Of a DNA stretch of 64,000 bases, positions 42,877 through 51,170 are shown one piece after another (position 1 is the first letter of the stretch; every line of letters begins with the position of its first letter). Under the pieces are notes generated by a model that ran no database searches, was not told where the DNA came from, and saw nothing but the letters and a program-made list of their open reading frames with translations. Position numbers and translations under genes: made by a program. The stretch is taken from positions 3,504,140 through 3,568,139 of the forward strand of contig NZ_JAMXLA010000001.1 of the NCBI RefSeq assembly GCF_024054175.1, given 5' to 3'. The stretch is from Flavobacterium sp. NRK1 (lineage in GTDB: Bacteria > Bacteroidota > Bacteroidia > Flavobacteriales > Flavobacteriaceae).

Positions 42877-44496
42877 TTATCGTATTGCAGCAGGTAGAAA
42901 AATATCTATTGTTGTACCTAAATCTGGTACACTGTTTATATGAATAGTTCCTTCGTGGTTATTGACAATCTTTTCACACAAAGCAAGCCCTATTCCTGTG
43001 CCTTCATATTCACTTTGGTGATGAAGCCTCTTAAAAATAGTGAATATTTTAGATAAGTATTTGTCATCTATACCAATACCGTTGTCAGTTATAGATATCT
43101 TGTGAAAATTTCCTGACTGTTGCGTAATATTTTCAGCTAAAAACTCATAAGCTATCTTTATTTCAGGGCTTACTTTTACAAATTTTAAGGAATTACTTAT
43201 AAGATTATAAAATAACTGGCTTAACTGTACAGAAATACCTTTTATAACAGGAAGCTCATCAATTGTAATATTTGCGCGCTTCTCTTCAATCAGAAATTCG
43301 AAATCACTGATTACATCTTCTACAACTATATTGAGGTCTACTTCCGAAAACTCATTTTCAGTAGAAGATAATTTTGAATAATTAAGAACATCGCTTATAA
43401 GGCGTGACATACGCTCTGCAGATGCATTTATTTTATCAAAATACAATTTTTCCTTTTCTACAGGCGTAAGATATCGTTCTGCTAAAGAAGTAAAATTTCT
43501 TATTTTACGCAAAGGCTCCTGAAGATCATGGCTGGCAATATATGCAAATTGCTCTAATTCTTTATTTTTTCGGGAAAGCTCTTCATTTGAGGTTTTAAGG
43601 CTTTCCTGCACTTGTCTAAGTTCTTTATTATCTTTTAATGTCTCTTCAATAAGCTTTTGGGCATGAATGTCTACCATTGAAATTATGAGGCCTGTTACGT
43701 CGCCCTTTTCATCATTATCCGGTACTATAGATATAAGATGCCAGACATATTTCTCATTTACCTCAACACGGGCCTGCCCTGTATAGATAATCCCTTTTTT
43801 ACGTGACATTTCCCAACCTTTACTTACTATTGCGCTGTCATTAGAGTGAAATATTGTATTGATAGTAGTAGGATAGAAATTATCAAATTGGGCACCAAAT
43901 ATTTCTTTAGTTCTCCTGTTGCTTAAGGTTATAATGCCTGACACTCCAACTGAAAAAACAATTAATGGAAGTGTGTCAGTAAGTTGGCGGTATTTACCTT
44001 CACTTTCGCTAAGTTTTTCAGAAAGTTCGATAAGCTGCATGTTTTTCTTACGCAGTTCATCATAAGGTGATAGTGAGGTCTCTTTTGTAAAATGCTCTTT
44101 AAAAGAAGCTATACGATTTTCAGATATAATACCAGAATATGGAATTTTTACACTTAAAATGGTTTGATATACTTTATTGCTTATCTGAGTTTTAATATTA
44201 TGCGATAGCTTAGAAGCATAAGCATAAGCTTCCGGATTAGCTTTTTCTAAATCTACATCATCATATATTATAGCTGTAATGTCTTTTTTTCCGCCACTTA
44301 AAAAACTAATACCTAAAATAAGATAAGAATTTTTACCATTTGATATAGAACATCGTGCAATTTCAGAAACCGCTGTAGCAAACCTTGTTTGGGCTGATGA
44401 GATTAATCCACATAGTTCTGCAAGCTTTATAGCACGTTTATGCGCCAGAATAAGATCCATTTCGTTATCAAGGCCGATATGCACAATTTCCTTCAT
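42877..44496 (-). CDS. Stressosome-linked PAS histidine kinase
   Basis: A 539-aa soluble kinase. Residues 1-130 resemble an RsbT-like ATPase (TRFATAVSEIARCSI is the N-box-like helix), but the glycine boxes are lost. A PAS domain spans about 170-290, then a coiled coil, the HisKA helix with His323 (ASHDLQEPLRKI) and a HATPase (NLISNSLKF, DNGIGI, GTGIGLALCEKI). It is the last gene of the stressosome operon, 1 bp after the phosphatase gene, so it is the most likely output. No response regulator is adjacent. Confidence 0.9.
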   Translation of the reverse strand: MKEIVHIGLDNEMDLILAHKRAIKLAELCGLISSAQTRFATAVSEIARCSISNGKNSYLILGISFLSGGKKDITAIIYDDVDLEKANPEAYAYASKLSHNIKTQISNKVYQTILSVKIPYSGIISENRIASFKEHFTKETSLSPYDELRKKNMQLIELSEKLSESEGKYRQLTDTLPLIVFSVGVSGIITLSNRRTKEIFGAQFDNFYPTTINTIFHSNDSAIVSKGWEMSRKKGIIYTGQARVEVNEKYVWHLISIVPDNDEKGDVTGLIISMVDIHAQKLIEETLKDNKELRQVQESLKTSNEELSRKNKELEQFAYIASHDLQEPLRKIRNFTSLAERYLTPVEKEKLYFDKINASAERMSRLISDVLNYSKLSSTENEFSEVDLNIVVEDVISDFEFLIEEKRANITIDELPVIKGISVQLSQLFYNLISNSLKFVKVSPEIKIAYEFLAENITQQSGNFHKISITDNGIGIDDKYLSKIFTIFKRLHHQSEYEGTGIGLALCEKIVNNHEGTIHINSVPDLGTTIDIFLPAAIR

Positions 44497-44497
44497 C

Positions 44498-45514
44498 TTA
44501 TAGATTTATTTTAGCCACAATTACAGACATATCGTCATTGTATCGGGCATTATCTTTATAAAGCACAGCAGATATTATATTAGGGTCATATTTTAGCAGG
44601 CCCGGTAAATCACTAAGGTTCCATCGGGTACGCAAGCCGTCAGAATGCATTATCAGGGTTTGGTACCTTTCAAGGTCCATAACAGAATTATTAAGTGTTC
44701 TTGGAATGTTATGCCCAAGAATACCGTTATATGGTGTATAATTTTTGCTGGTTATACCAGTATAAAGAATAGTGGAAATATTTCCAATGCCACATATATG
44801 CCATTTCTGAGATTCATAATCCAGATAAGCTATTGTACACACAAGTCCTCGTGTTTTTTTTACACATTGGTGTATATATCTAAGGGTTTCAGACGGGCTT
44901 TTTTCCCTGCATTCCTGAAAAGCAGTTACAGCTTCCTGAGCGGCTTCATTCGCATTACTGCCATGACCTAATCCATCGCCCATAAAAAACTGATAGCCGT
45001 TACCTATTTTTTTTATATGGTATGCATCACCGCATACTTTTTCACCAGGGTAACATACCTGTACAGCACCCAGTTCAAAATGTTTTTTAGTATTGATTAA
45101 TGTTACCTGATTTTTATATATTCTACTGTACACAACTGTTCCCCATTCAGGCAACGTATATATAGCAGAATTATCACTAAGCCTGTTTATAGCTCCTAAT
45201 CCCTGTCCTAATGTATTTGAAGAAGAAATCCCATCCTTGATCATTTGTGAAAGATTTCGAATGCCATTACCGTTATCAAGACAGTACATTTCGAAGAAAC
45301 AACCGTTTTCATCATTGCAGATACGATAAATTAATTCTCCTTCCTGCGCAAATTTTACAAGATTAGAGGTAACTTCTGATACAATTATATCTATCTCGCC
45401 GATCTTTTGTGTACTAAAACCCTCTGCCACAACCATGTTATGAATTTCTCTTTTTACAAAGGATACATAACTCCTGTCTTCAATTTTATAATTAAAGAAA
45501 ACGGTATCATCCAT
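44498..45514 (-). CDS. SpoIIE-family PP2C phosphatase with N-terminal HATPase domain
   Basis: A 338-aa two-domain protein. Residues 1-130 are an anti-sigma-type ATPase (SEVTSNLVKFA is the N box, DNGNGI the G1 box). Residues 145-338 are a SpoIIE/RsbX-type PP2C phosphatase, with Asp163 (VCGDAYH) and Asp180 (MGDGLGHG) as metal ligands. In known systems RsbX dephosphorylates RsbS and RsbR to reset the stressosome. Its start overlaps the rsbT stop by 8 bp. The fused ATPase suggests it may be a direct RsbT target or switch. Confidence 0.9.
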   Translation of the reverse strand: MDDTVFFNYKIEDRSYVSFVKREIHNMVVAEGFSTQKIGEIDIIVSEVTSNLVKFAQEGELIYRICNDENGCFFEMYCLDNGNGIRNLSQMIKDGISSSNTLGQGLGAINRLSDNSAIYTLPEWGTVVYSRIYKNQVTLINTKKHFELGAVQVCYPGEKVCGDAYHIKKIGNGYQFFMGDGLGHGSNANEAAQEAVTAFQECREKSPSETLRYIHQCVKKTRGLVCTIAYLDYESQKWHICGIGNISTILYTGITSKNYTPYNGILGHNIPRTLNNSVMDLERYQTLIMHSDGLRTRWNLSDLPGLLKYDPNIISAVLYKDNARYNDDMSVIVAKINL

Positions 45515-45923
45515 TCTTCCATTTTATTATTGTAACTATAGTACCCTCACCTACAGCAGATTGTATATTAAATTCATTCACCAGCCTTTTAGTTCCAGGA
45601 AGACCTAAACCAAGGCTTTTTCCTGTACTAAAACCGTCTTTCATAGCAAGGTCAATATCCTGAATACCGGGCCCATTATCCTTAAAAACAAGCCGTATTC
45701 CATTTTCTCTTCCATTATTTACTACTTCAATCTCAGCTGTACCGCCACCACCATATTTAAGGAGGTTACGCACAAGTTCGCTTGCAGCAGTTATCAACTT
45801 GGTCTGGTTCAATATTCCCATACCAACCTTTACTGCGGCTTCCTTAACCTGATTCCTGAAAGGAATCACATCTTGGTCCCGAACAATTAAGAAATCCTGT
45901 TTACTCAGTGTTGTTGTTATCAT
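45507..45923 (-). CDS. rsbT: RsbT-like switch kinase
   Basis: A 138-aa HATPase_c protein. ELVRNLLKYGGGG holds the ATP-binding Asn53, DNGPGI starts at Asp82, and GLGLPGTKRLV is the lid box. In Bacillus, RsbT is held on the RsbR/RsbS stressosome and is released when it phosphorylates them. ATG at 45923 is preferred to the GTG at 45941; either overlaps the rsbS end, by 23 or 41 bp, which implies translational coupling. Confidence 0.92.
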   Translation of the reverse strand: MITTTLSKQDFLIVRDQDVIPFRNQVKEAAVKVGMGILNQTKLITAASELVRNLLKYGGGGTAEIEVVNNGRENGIRLVFKDNGPGIQDIDLAMKDGFSTGKSLGLGLPGTKRLVNEFNIQSAVGEGTIVTIIKWKNG

Positions 45924-46299
45924 AATAACCTTTGCCCTCACTTAATACAATTTTAGAACGCAAAAGTTCCATACCTTTTTCAACATTAAGTGCAGTAGAA
46001 ACACCTGTAAGAGTGAGTCCAAGTTCTACCAAAGTCATAGCTACAGCAGGCTGCATGCCTACAATAACTGACTGGGCACCCATAATTCTGGACATTACAC
46101 CAATGTTACCGAGTATACGCCCCATAAATGAATCAATAATAGAAACAGAGGAAATATCTATAAGTACTCCTTTAGAGTTGAATTTTTTTACAGAGTTTAC
46201 TAAATCAGATTCCAGATTTTCGGCCAGCTGATCGTACAAATCTACCTGAATGGTGACCAATAAAAAATCACCCATTTTAAGAATTGGAATTCTTTCCAT
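45901..46299 (-). CDS. rsbS: RsbS-like STAS-domain scaffold
   Basis: A 132-aa single STAS domain. Ser57 in SIIDSFMGR fits the phosphorylated Ser of Bacillus RsbS. The stop of rsbR and this start overlap as TAATG. With RsbR it would form the core of the stressosome. Length is close to that of known RsbS. Confidence 0.93.
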   Translation of the reverse strand: MERIPILKMGDFLLVTIQVDLYDQLAENLESDLVNSVKKFNSKGVLIDISSVSIIDSFMGRILGNIGVMSRIMGAQSVIVGMQPAVAMTLVELGLTLTGVSTALNVEKGMELLRSKIVLSEGKGYYDNNNTE

Positions 46300-47156
46300 T
46301 AATCTACCCTGTTTATATAAGTTGTTTTTTTGTTATTTACCTCAAGCTGCAACATATTAAATGCAGCCTGTAATGCACTCGCCAATGTAGATTTGGTTAT
46401 TATATTTGAAAGGTCTATTCCTAAATGTACAACTATTTGAGCAATTTCCGGCCTTATGCCGCTAATAATACATTCAGCTCCCAATAATCTTGTGGCACTT
46501 ACCGTTTTAATTAAATGCTGGGCTACAAGCGAGTCAACTGCCGGTACTCCTGATATATCAAGTATAGCGATAGTGCTACTGGTTTCAACTATTTGCTGAA
46601 GCAGGTTTTCCATCACTACCTGTGTTCTTGCGCTGTCAAGCGTGCCAATGATAGGAAGGGCAACAACACCATCCCATACGCGTATAACCGGTGTAGATAT
46701 TTCTGTTATCTCGTCAGTCTGTCTTGCAATTACATCTTCACGCCCTTTAATATATCCTTCAAAAGTAAGAATAGCCATATTATCAATAATCTTACTAATT
46801 TTCAGGCTGTCTTCATACAGTTTTGCAGGATCAGAAATATCTTTTGAAAGCACTTCTAATAAAGCCTCTTTAAATGTAAACATATAAATAGCTGTTTCCC
46901 GAGGTGTAAATCCCCGTTTAGCTCTTGAAACAGATATTCCCATAAGAATATCGTGTACTTTTTCAAATCCTTTACCATTTTGATCATTAATAACAGACTC
47001 ATTTATAGTCCCTAAAAATGCATTAAGAAAATCTTCAGAATCTTCTTTTTGATCTTCTGCGTTAAAATAACTATCCTGAGCCATTTGTTTAGTAATCCAA
47101 AGTTCAAGAATTGATTCTTTTTTTTCTTTCAAAATTTGTGTTGATTTATGTTCCAT
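46299..47156 (-). CDS. rsbR: RsbR-like stressosome sensor
   Basis: A 285-aa protein. Residues 10-140 match the RsbRD N-terminal helical domain (PF14361); 160-280 is a STAS domain. In the STAS part, Ser209 (VPAVDSLVAQ) sits where Bacillus RsbRA has the phosphorylatable Thr171, and Ile241 (PEIAQIVV) appears to sit where RsbRA has its second Thr (205). The first gene of a five-gene operon; a -7 motif lies about 80 bp upstream. Confidence 0.92.
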   Translation of the reverse strand: MEHKSTQILKEKKESILELWITKQMAQDSYFNAEDQKEDSEDFLNAFLGTINESVINDQNGKGFEKVHDILMGISVSRAKRGFTPRETAIYMFTFKEALLEVLSKDISDPAKLYEDSLKISKIIDNMAILTFEGYIKGREDVIARQTDEITEISTPVIRVWDGVVALPIIGTLDSARTQVVMENLLQQIVETSSTIAILDISGVPAVDSLVAQHLIKTVSATRLLGAECIISGIRPEIAQIVVHLGIDLSNIITKSTLASALQAAFNMLQLEVNNKKTTYINRVD

Positions 47157-47235
47157 TAGTAAATAATTCGTTTCTAAATTAGCTAACTGCTGTTTGATTA
47201 AGAGTCACCTTATTTTTAGGTATGCGCAATCTTAA

Positions 47236-47243
47236 CAAATATA
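47236..47243 (-). promoter_or_regulatory. Putative -7 element of the stressosome operon
   Basis: The reverse strand reads TATATTTG, matching TAnnTTTG, 80 bp upstream of the rsbR start. No good -33 element is at the usual spacing. Confidence 0.45.
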
Positions 47244-47350
47244 ATCTTTCATAAAACCAAAATGTTATATTTTAAACAAATTTTCTTATAGTTTAGCATT
47301 TAGGGTATATTATAAGATCTATAATAGCGTCATACAGGTATAGATATTTA

Positions 47351-47393
47351 GTAAAATAAAAATATAGGGCTACCTAAAAACTAAGCGCCCTAT
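47351..47393 (-). terminator. Putative terminator of the mannosidase operon
   Basis: Stem atagggc (47364-47370)/gccctat (47387-47393); the reverse strand continues into a T-rich run. It is about 200 bp beyond the MFS stop codon. Confidence 0.55.
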
Positions 47394-47589
47394 TAGGAAT
47401 GTTTAATAAAGTATTCGAATAAGAATCTGACCCTTTATTAACATAGGTGTATTATAATTTTATTTAAGACTAAACTTAAAAAAACTTAAATATAGTTTTC
47501 GAAAAATTTATAGATTTCTAGATAGTATGACCTTTAATATGCAGAGCCAACAACCATCCAAATGTAAAAAATATAGCAGAATTATTTAA

Positions 47590-48753
47590 TCAGGCATCTT
47601 GAGTACTGACTCCAAGCTTAAAAGAGCAATATAGCAAATATGCACCGCATAATAATATTATCCCAACAGCTCCCTGTTGTGATCGTGCCATATCAGTAGC
47701 TAAACCCATGAGAGGGGGTATTATAGCACCACCTGCCACACCGGTAATCATAAGCCCCGATATTTCATTTGTAAGGAGGGGTTTAGACCTAAGGGCTAAT
47801 GTATATATAACAGCAAAAATACTTGAAGACGTAAAAGCTATTATACATACTAAAAAGAGTATTAAAGCCTTTTCATTTGCAAATAACAGCCCTACAAGTG
47901 ACAGCATTACAATAAACATATTTACCCTAAAGAAATATTTTACAGAAAACTTACTTAATAAAAATACACCACAAATGGTACCTATAGTACGGGCAGCAAA
48001 ATACCAGCTTGACCCATATGTTGCAGCTTCTTTAGCCAACCCAACTCGCTCTATAAGTAATTTAGGTGTTACGGTATTCATACCAACATCAATTCCTACA
48101 ATACACAAGATGCCTATAAAAGCTAATAGTATATTTTTATTATTAAGCAATCCAATAGTTTTGGTAAAGCTTGCAGTTTTCTTTTCTGTTACACCTTCTT
48201 CTATTCTGGTAAAAAAAAGCCACAATAACGACAATGATGTCAAAGCTGTGTATATATAGAAACTTTTCTCCCATGAACCGTATCGGAGTGAAAAAAAACC
48301 AACCAGTATTGGCCCTATAAATGATGATATAGCTTTAATAAATTGTCCCAGTGTAACATAACTGGCAAGCTGTTTTCCACTAATTATGTTTGTAAGCAAT
48401 GGATTTACAGCCACCTGTAGTATAGTGTTACCAATACCTAACAGTATAAATGTAATATAACATGTTGTTTCAGTAAAAACTACAACAGGTATAAGAGTAG
48501 CTAAAAGAGTAAAAAACAATCCTGATAAAACCATTTTTTTTCGACCATATACGTCCATCGCCATAGCAGCAGGAATGGATAATATAAAAAACCACAGGAA
48601 AACTAATGAAGGTAAAAATCCTGCCTGAGTTTCTGTCCAGTTAAACTGCGCTTGTGCATAAGTAACCGATATACCCACGAGGTCGCAAAAACCCATTATA
48701 AAAAAGCTAAATAAAACGGGTAAAAGTTGTATTGCAGATTGTTTTTTTTGCAT
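47590..48753 (-). CDS. Sugar MFS permease
   Basis: A 387-aa membrane protein with about twelve hydrophobic segments. FIMGFCDLVGISVTYAQAQF near the N terminus is typical of the FucP/glucose-galactose group of MFS, and MAMDVYGRKK carries motif A. It is the last gene of the mannosidase operon, 13 bp after the GH92 gene, so mannose or manno-oligosaccharide uptake is the likely role. ATG at 48753 is chosen over an in-frame extension to 48801 that overlaps the GH92 gene. Confidence 0.85.
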   Translation of the reverse strand: MQKKQSAIQLLPVLFSFFIMGFCDLVGISVTYAQAQFNWTETQAGFLPSLVFLWFFILSIPAAMAMDVYGRKKMVLSGLFFTLLATLIPVVVFTETTCYITFILLGIGNTILQVAVNPLLTNIISGKQLASYVTLGQFIKAISSFIGPILVGFFSLRYGSWEKSFYIYTALTSLSLLWLFFTRIEEGVTEKKTASFTKTIGLLNNKNILLAFIGILCIVGIDVGMNTVTPKLLIERVGLAKEAATYGSSWYFAARTIGTICGVFLLSKFSVKYFFRVNMFIVMLSLVGLLFANEKALILFLVCIIAFTSSSIFAVIYTLALRSKPLLTNEISGLMITGVAGGAIIPPLMGLATDMARSQQGAVGIILLCGAYLLYCSFKLGVSTQDA

Positions 48754-48766
48754 AATCTTAATTTCT

Positions 48767-51121
48767 CTAATTAGACCATTTTTGACTTGGTGCCGATCCA
48801 ACTTTCATTTTTACAAAACCCCCTTTTGCAATATCTTTTAAATCCAGAGATAATTTGCTTAAATCTTTGCCGTTAAATTGTACTTCCTTAAGGTAAACAT
48901 TAGTCTTAGAATTATTGCTTACCTCAATAACAAAAGGCTTTCTGTTTAAACCTTTCGGCAGTTTAACAGTAACTTTATCAAATAACGGACTGCTTACCTG
49001 AAATGATGGATTAATCTCTGTTAGCCCCTTTACATCAAACAGACCTATAGAAGACATAACATACCAGGCACCCAGTTGTCCCTGGTCTTCATCCTGACCG
49101 TATCCGTATCCGTGAATACCTTCCGTACCATAAAATTCATCGCATATTGCATGTACCCATTTTTGGGTTAGATAAGGTTTACCCGAAAAATTAAACATCC
49201 ATGAAATATGGAGATTAGGCTGATTCCCATGATTATAAAATCCTGATAGCCCTGCAAATGCATCAATTTTAGTTCCGCCGCCAAATACATTTTTCTGAGA
49301 TATCTCAAATATATTTTCAAGCCTATCATTAAAGGTATCTTTACCTAATGTGCTTACTAACTCTTCAACAGCGTGAGGTACATAAAAAGTATATTGCCAT
49401 GCATTGCCCTCCTGAAATCCTCTCCAGGGTTGTGATGGATCAAAATTTGCTACAAAATTACCATTGGCATCTTTAGGCCTAATGAATTTAGTTTCCTTAT
49501 CATATAATAATTTCCAGCCTTCCGACAGTTTCATAAGCTGTTCATAATCTTTAGTTTTGCCTAATGCTTTGGCAAATTGCGCTACAGCAAAAGCACTATA
49601 TGAATATTCTAAAGTATGTGAGGCAGAAAATCCTGATCCATTTGCAACTGTATCAAAACCAATAGTATCAATTTGAGGTGAATAGCCATGTTCTACAAAC
49701 TGCTTCACATCCATTTTCCCTGCTCCTTCTATTCTATCCTTCCATTCAAGTTCATTTTTAAGAGCTGCCGCATAGGCTACATCAACATCATAATTTGTAA
49801 TTCCGCAGTTATAAGCAGATGCTATAGCAAGACCTGTAAAGTTTGTACCTACACCCGACACATACTTACTTGATGCAATACCATCGCCAAGCCAGCCTGC
49901 ATCTTTATAAACAAGCAATTGGGCTTGTATCCAGTCGGCATAATATTCAGGATAAGCCAGTGCCCATAGCTGGGTTAAATTCCAGAAGCCTCCCCAGATA
50001 GCATCAGTATTATAATAATTATATTGTGGCTTGCCTTTATCATCTAAAGGTATCTGCCCGGTTTTACCGTTATTCATCGGGTAGGCACCATTAACATCAC
50101 TTCCGAGTCCACGTCCAAGTAGTGCATGGTATAATCCTGTATAAAACTTTATTTTATCCGCTTCGTTTTTACCTTCTACAGTTATTCTTCCTAAATAATC
50201 ATTCCATGTCGTCAGGCTTTGCTTTTTAGCTTTATCAAAACTCAGGTTTTTAGCTTCTGTCTCAAGATTAAGTCGGGCATTTGCTACAGATGTATATGAT
50301 AATCCAATTTTAACGGTAATCGTTTCATTCTCTTTAGTATCAAAAGTTAAATAAGCTCCTGCGCCTTCACCCGCAATTTCTTTTGCACCTGCCTGAGTTC
50401 CTTTTTTACTGAACACTCCTGAAGAAACCGGATTTTTATCTACAACAGCCGAGAAATACATAGCAACATCTGCACCTGCCTGATATTTTTTCACATATTC
50501 AGGAATGGTTATAACATAACCTTCTATCCTTCCGTCCTTAGTAATAGTAACTTTTGCCTCTTTAACAGCCCCACTTTCACCCTGCCTGTTGCCAATATCA
50601 AAAATAATATTTGATTGGGATGATTTAGGGAAAGTATATCTTTGAAATCCTACCCTTTTTGTAGCTGTAAGTTCCGCCTTTATCTTATAGTCTTTTAATA
50701 AAACTGAATAATAACCAGAGGTGGCATATTCATATTTACGGTCAAACCTTGATCTGTAGCCTTCATCAGGATTGTCAAGACTGCCGGGTATAGTTTGCAA
50801 AGCACCCACCGATGGTGCAACTACTATACCGCCAATCTGAAATTCGTGCAAACATGCAAAACCTTCTATAGAAGTATCCCTGTCATCATAACCGGTAGCT
50901 TCCCATCCCTGTTCATTACCTAGATGCGCATTTGTAGACGGGCCCAGTTTTGCCAAACCAAAAGGCATAGCGGCAGGTGTGTAAAAAAACCATCGGCTAT
51001 GGGCAGTACCAATATTTGGATCTACATAGTCTGATAATTTTTTATTTGTTTTCTGACTAAATATAGCTTGCGATGTAAAGACCATAGCAGCTATAAATAA
51101 GAAGCTTGAAATATTTTTCAT
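48767..51121 (-). CDS. GH92 alpha-mannosidase
   Basis: A 784-aa secreted glycoside hydrolase with a signal peptide (residues 1-22). Motifs YVDPNIGT at the mature N terminus, MPFGLAKLGP, GFQEGNAWQYTFYVPH and DEDQGQLGAWYVMSSIG are those of family GH92, exo-acting alpha-mannosidases that need calcium and use acidic residues in the last motifs. Likely alpha-1,2-mannosidase acting on N-glycan or yeast-type mannan. The in-frame extension to 51181 overlaps the upstream gene; ATG at 51121 gives the signal peptide. Confidence 0.95.
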   Translation of the reverse strand: MKNISSFLFIAAMVFTSQAIFSQKTNKKLSDYVDPNIGTAHSRWFFYTPAAMPFGLAKLGPSTNAHLGNEQGWEATGYDDRDTSIEGFACLHEFQIGGIVVAPSVGALQTIPGSLDNPDEGYRSRFDRKYEYATSGYYSVLLKDYKIKAELTATKRVGFQRYTFPKSSQSNIIFDIGNRQGESGAVKEAKVTITKDGRIEGYVITIPEYVKKYQAGADVAMYFSAVVDKNPVSSGVFSKKGTQAGAKEIAGEGAGAYLTFDTKENETITVKIGLSYTSVANARLNLETEAKNLSFDKAKKQSLTTWNDYLGRITVEGKNEADKIKFYTGLYHALLGRGLGSDVNGAYPMNNGKTGQIPLDDKGKPQYNYYNTDAIWGGFWNLTQLWALAYPEYYADWIQAQLLVYKDAGWLGDGIASSKYVSGVGTNFTGLAIASAYNCGITNYDVDVAYAAALKNELEWKDRIEGAGKMDVKQFVEHGYSPQIDTIGFDTVANGSGFSASHTLEYSYSAFAVAQFAKALGKTKDYEQLMKLSEGWKLLYDKETKFIRPKDANGNFVANFDPSQPWRGFQEGNAWQYTFYVPHAVEELVSTLGKDTFNDRLENIFEISQKNVFGGGTKIDAFAGLSGFYNHGNQPNLHISWMFNFSGKPYLTQKWVHAICDEFYGTEGIHGYGYGQDEDQGQLGAWYVMSSIGLFDVKGLTEINPSFQVSSPLFDKVTVKLPKGLNRKPFVIEVSNNSKTNVYLKEVQFNGKDLSKLSLDLKDIAKGGFVKMKVGSAPSQKWSN

Positions 51122-51170
51122 ATGTAAATATAAAATAGTTATTTTTTTGATTTGTACTACAACCGTGGTT

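Larger units (their letters stand above)
47157..47589. other. Intergenic stretch between two reverse-strand operons
   Basis: No gene seen. It contains the putative rsbR promoter (47236-47243) and the putative terminator of the mannosidase operon (47351-47393). Confidence 0.5.

Noticed and set aside
47708..48259. 183-codon forward frame
   Set aside because: Antisense to the sugar MFS gene. Its hydrophobic content mirrors the real membrane segments.
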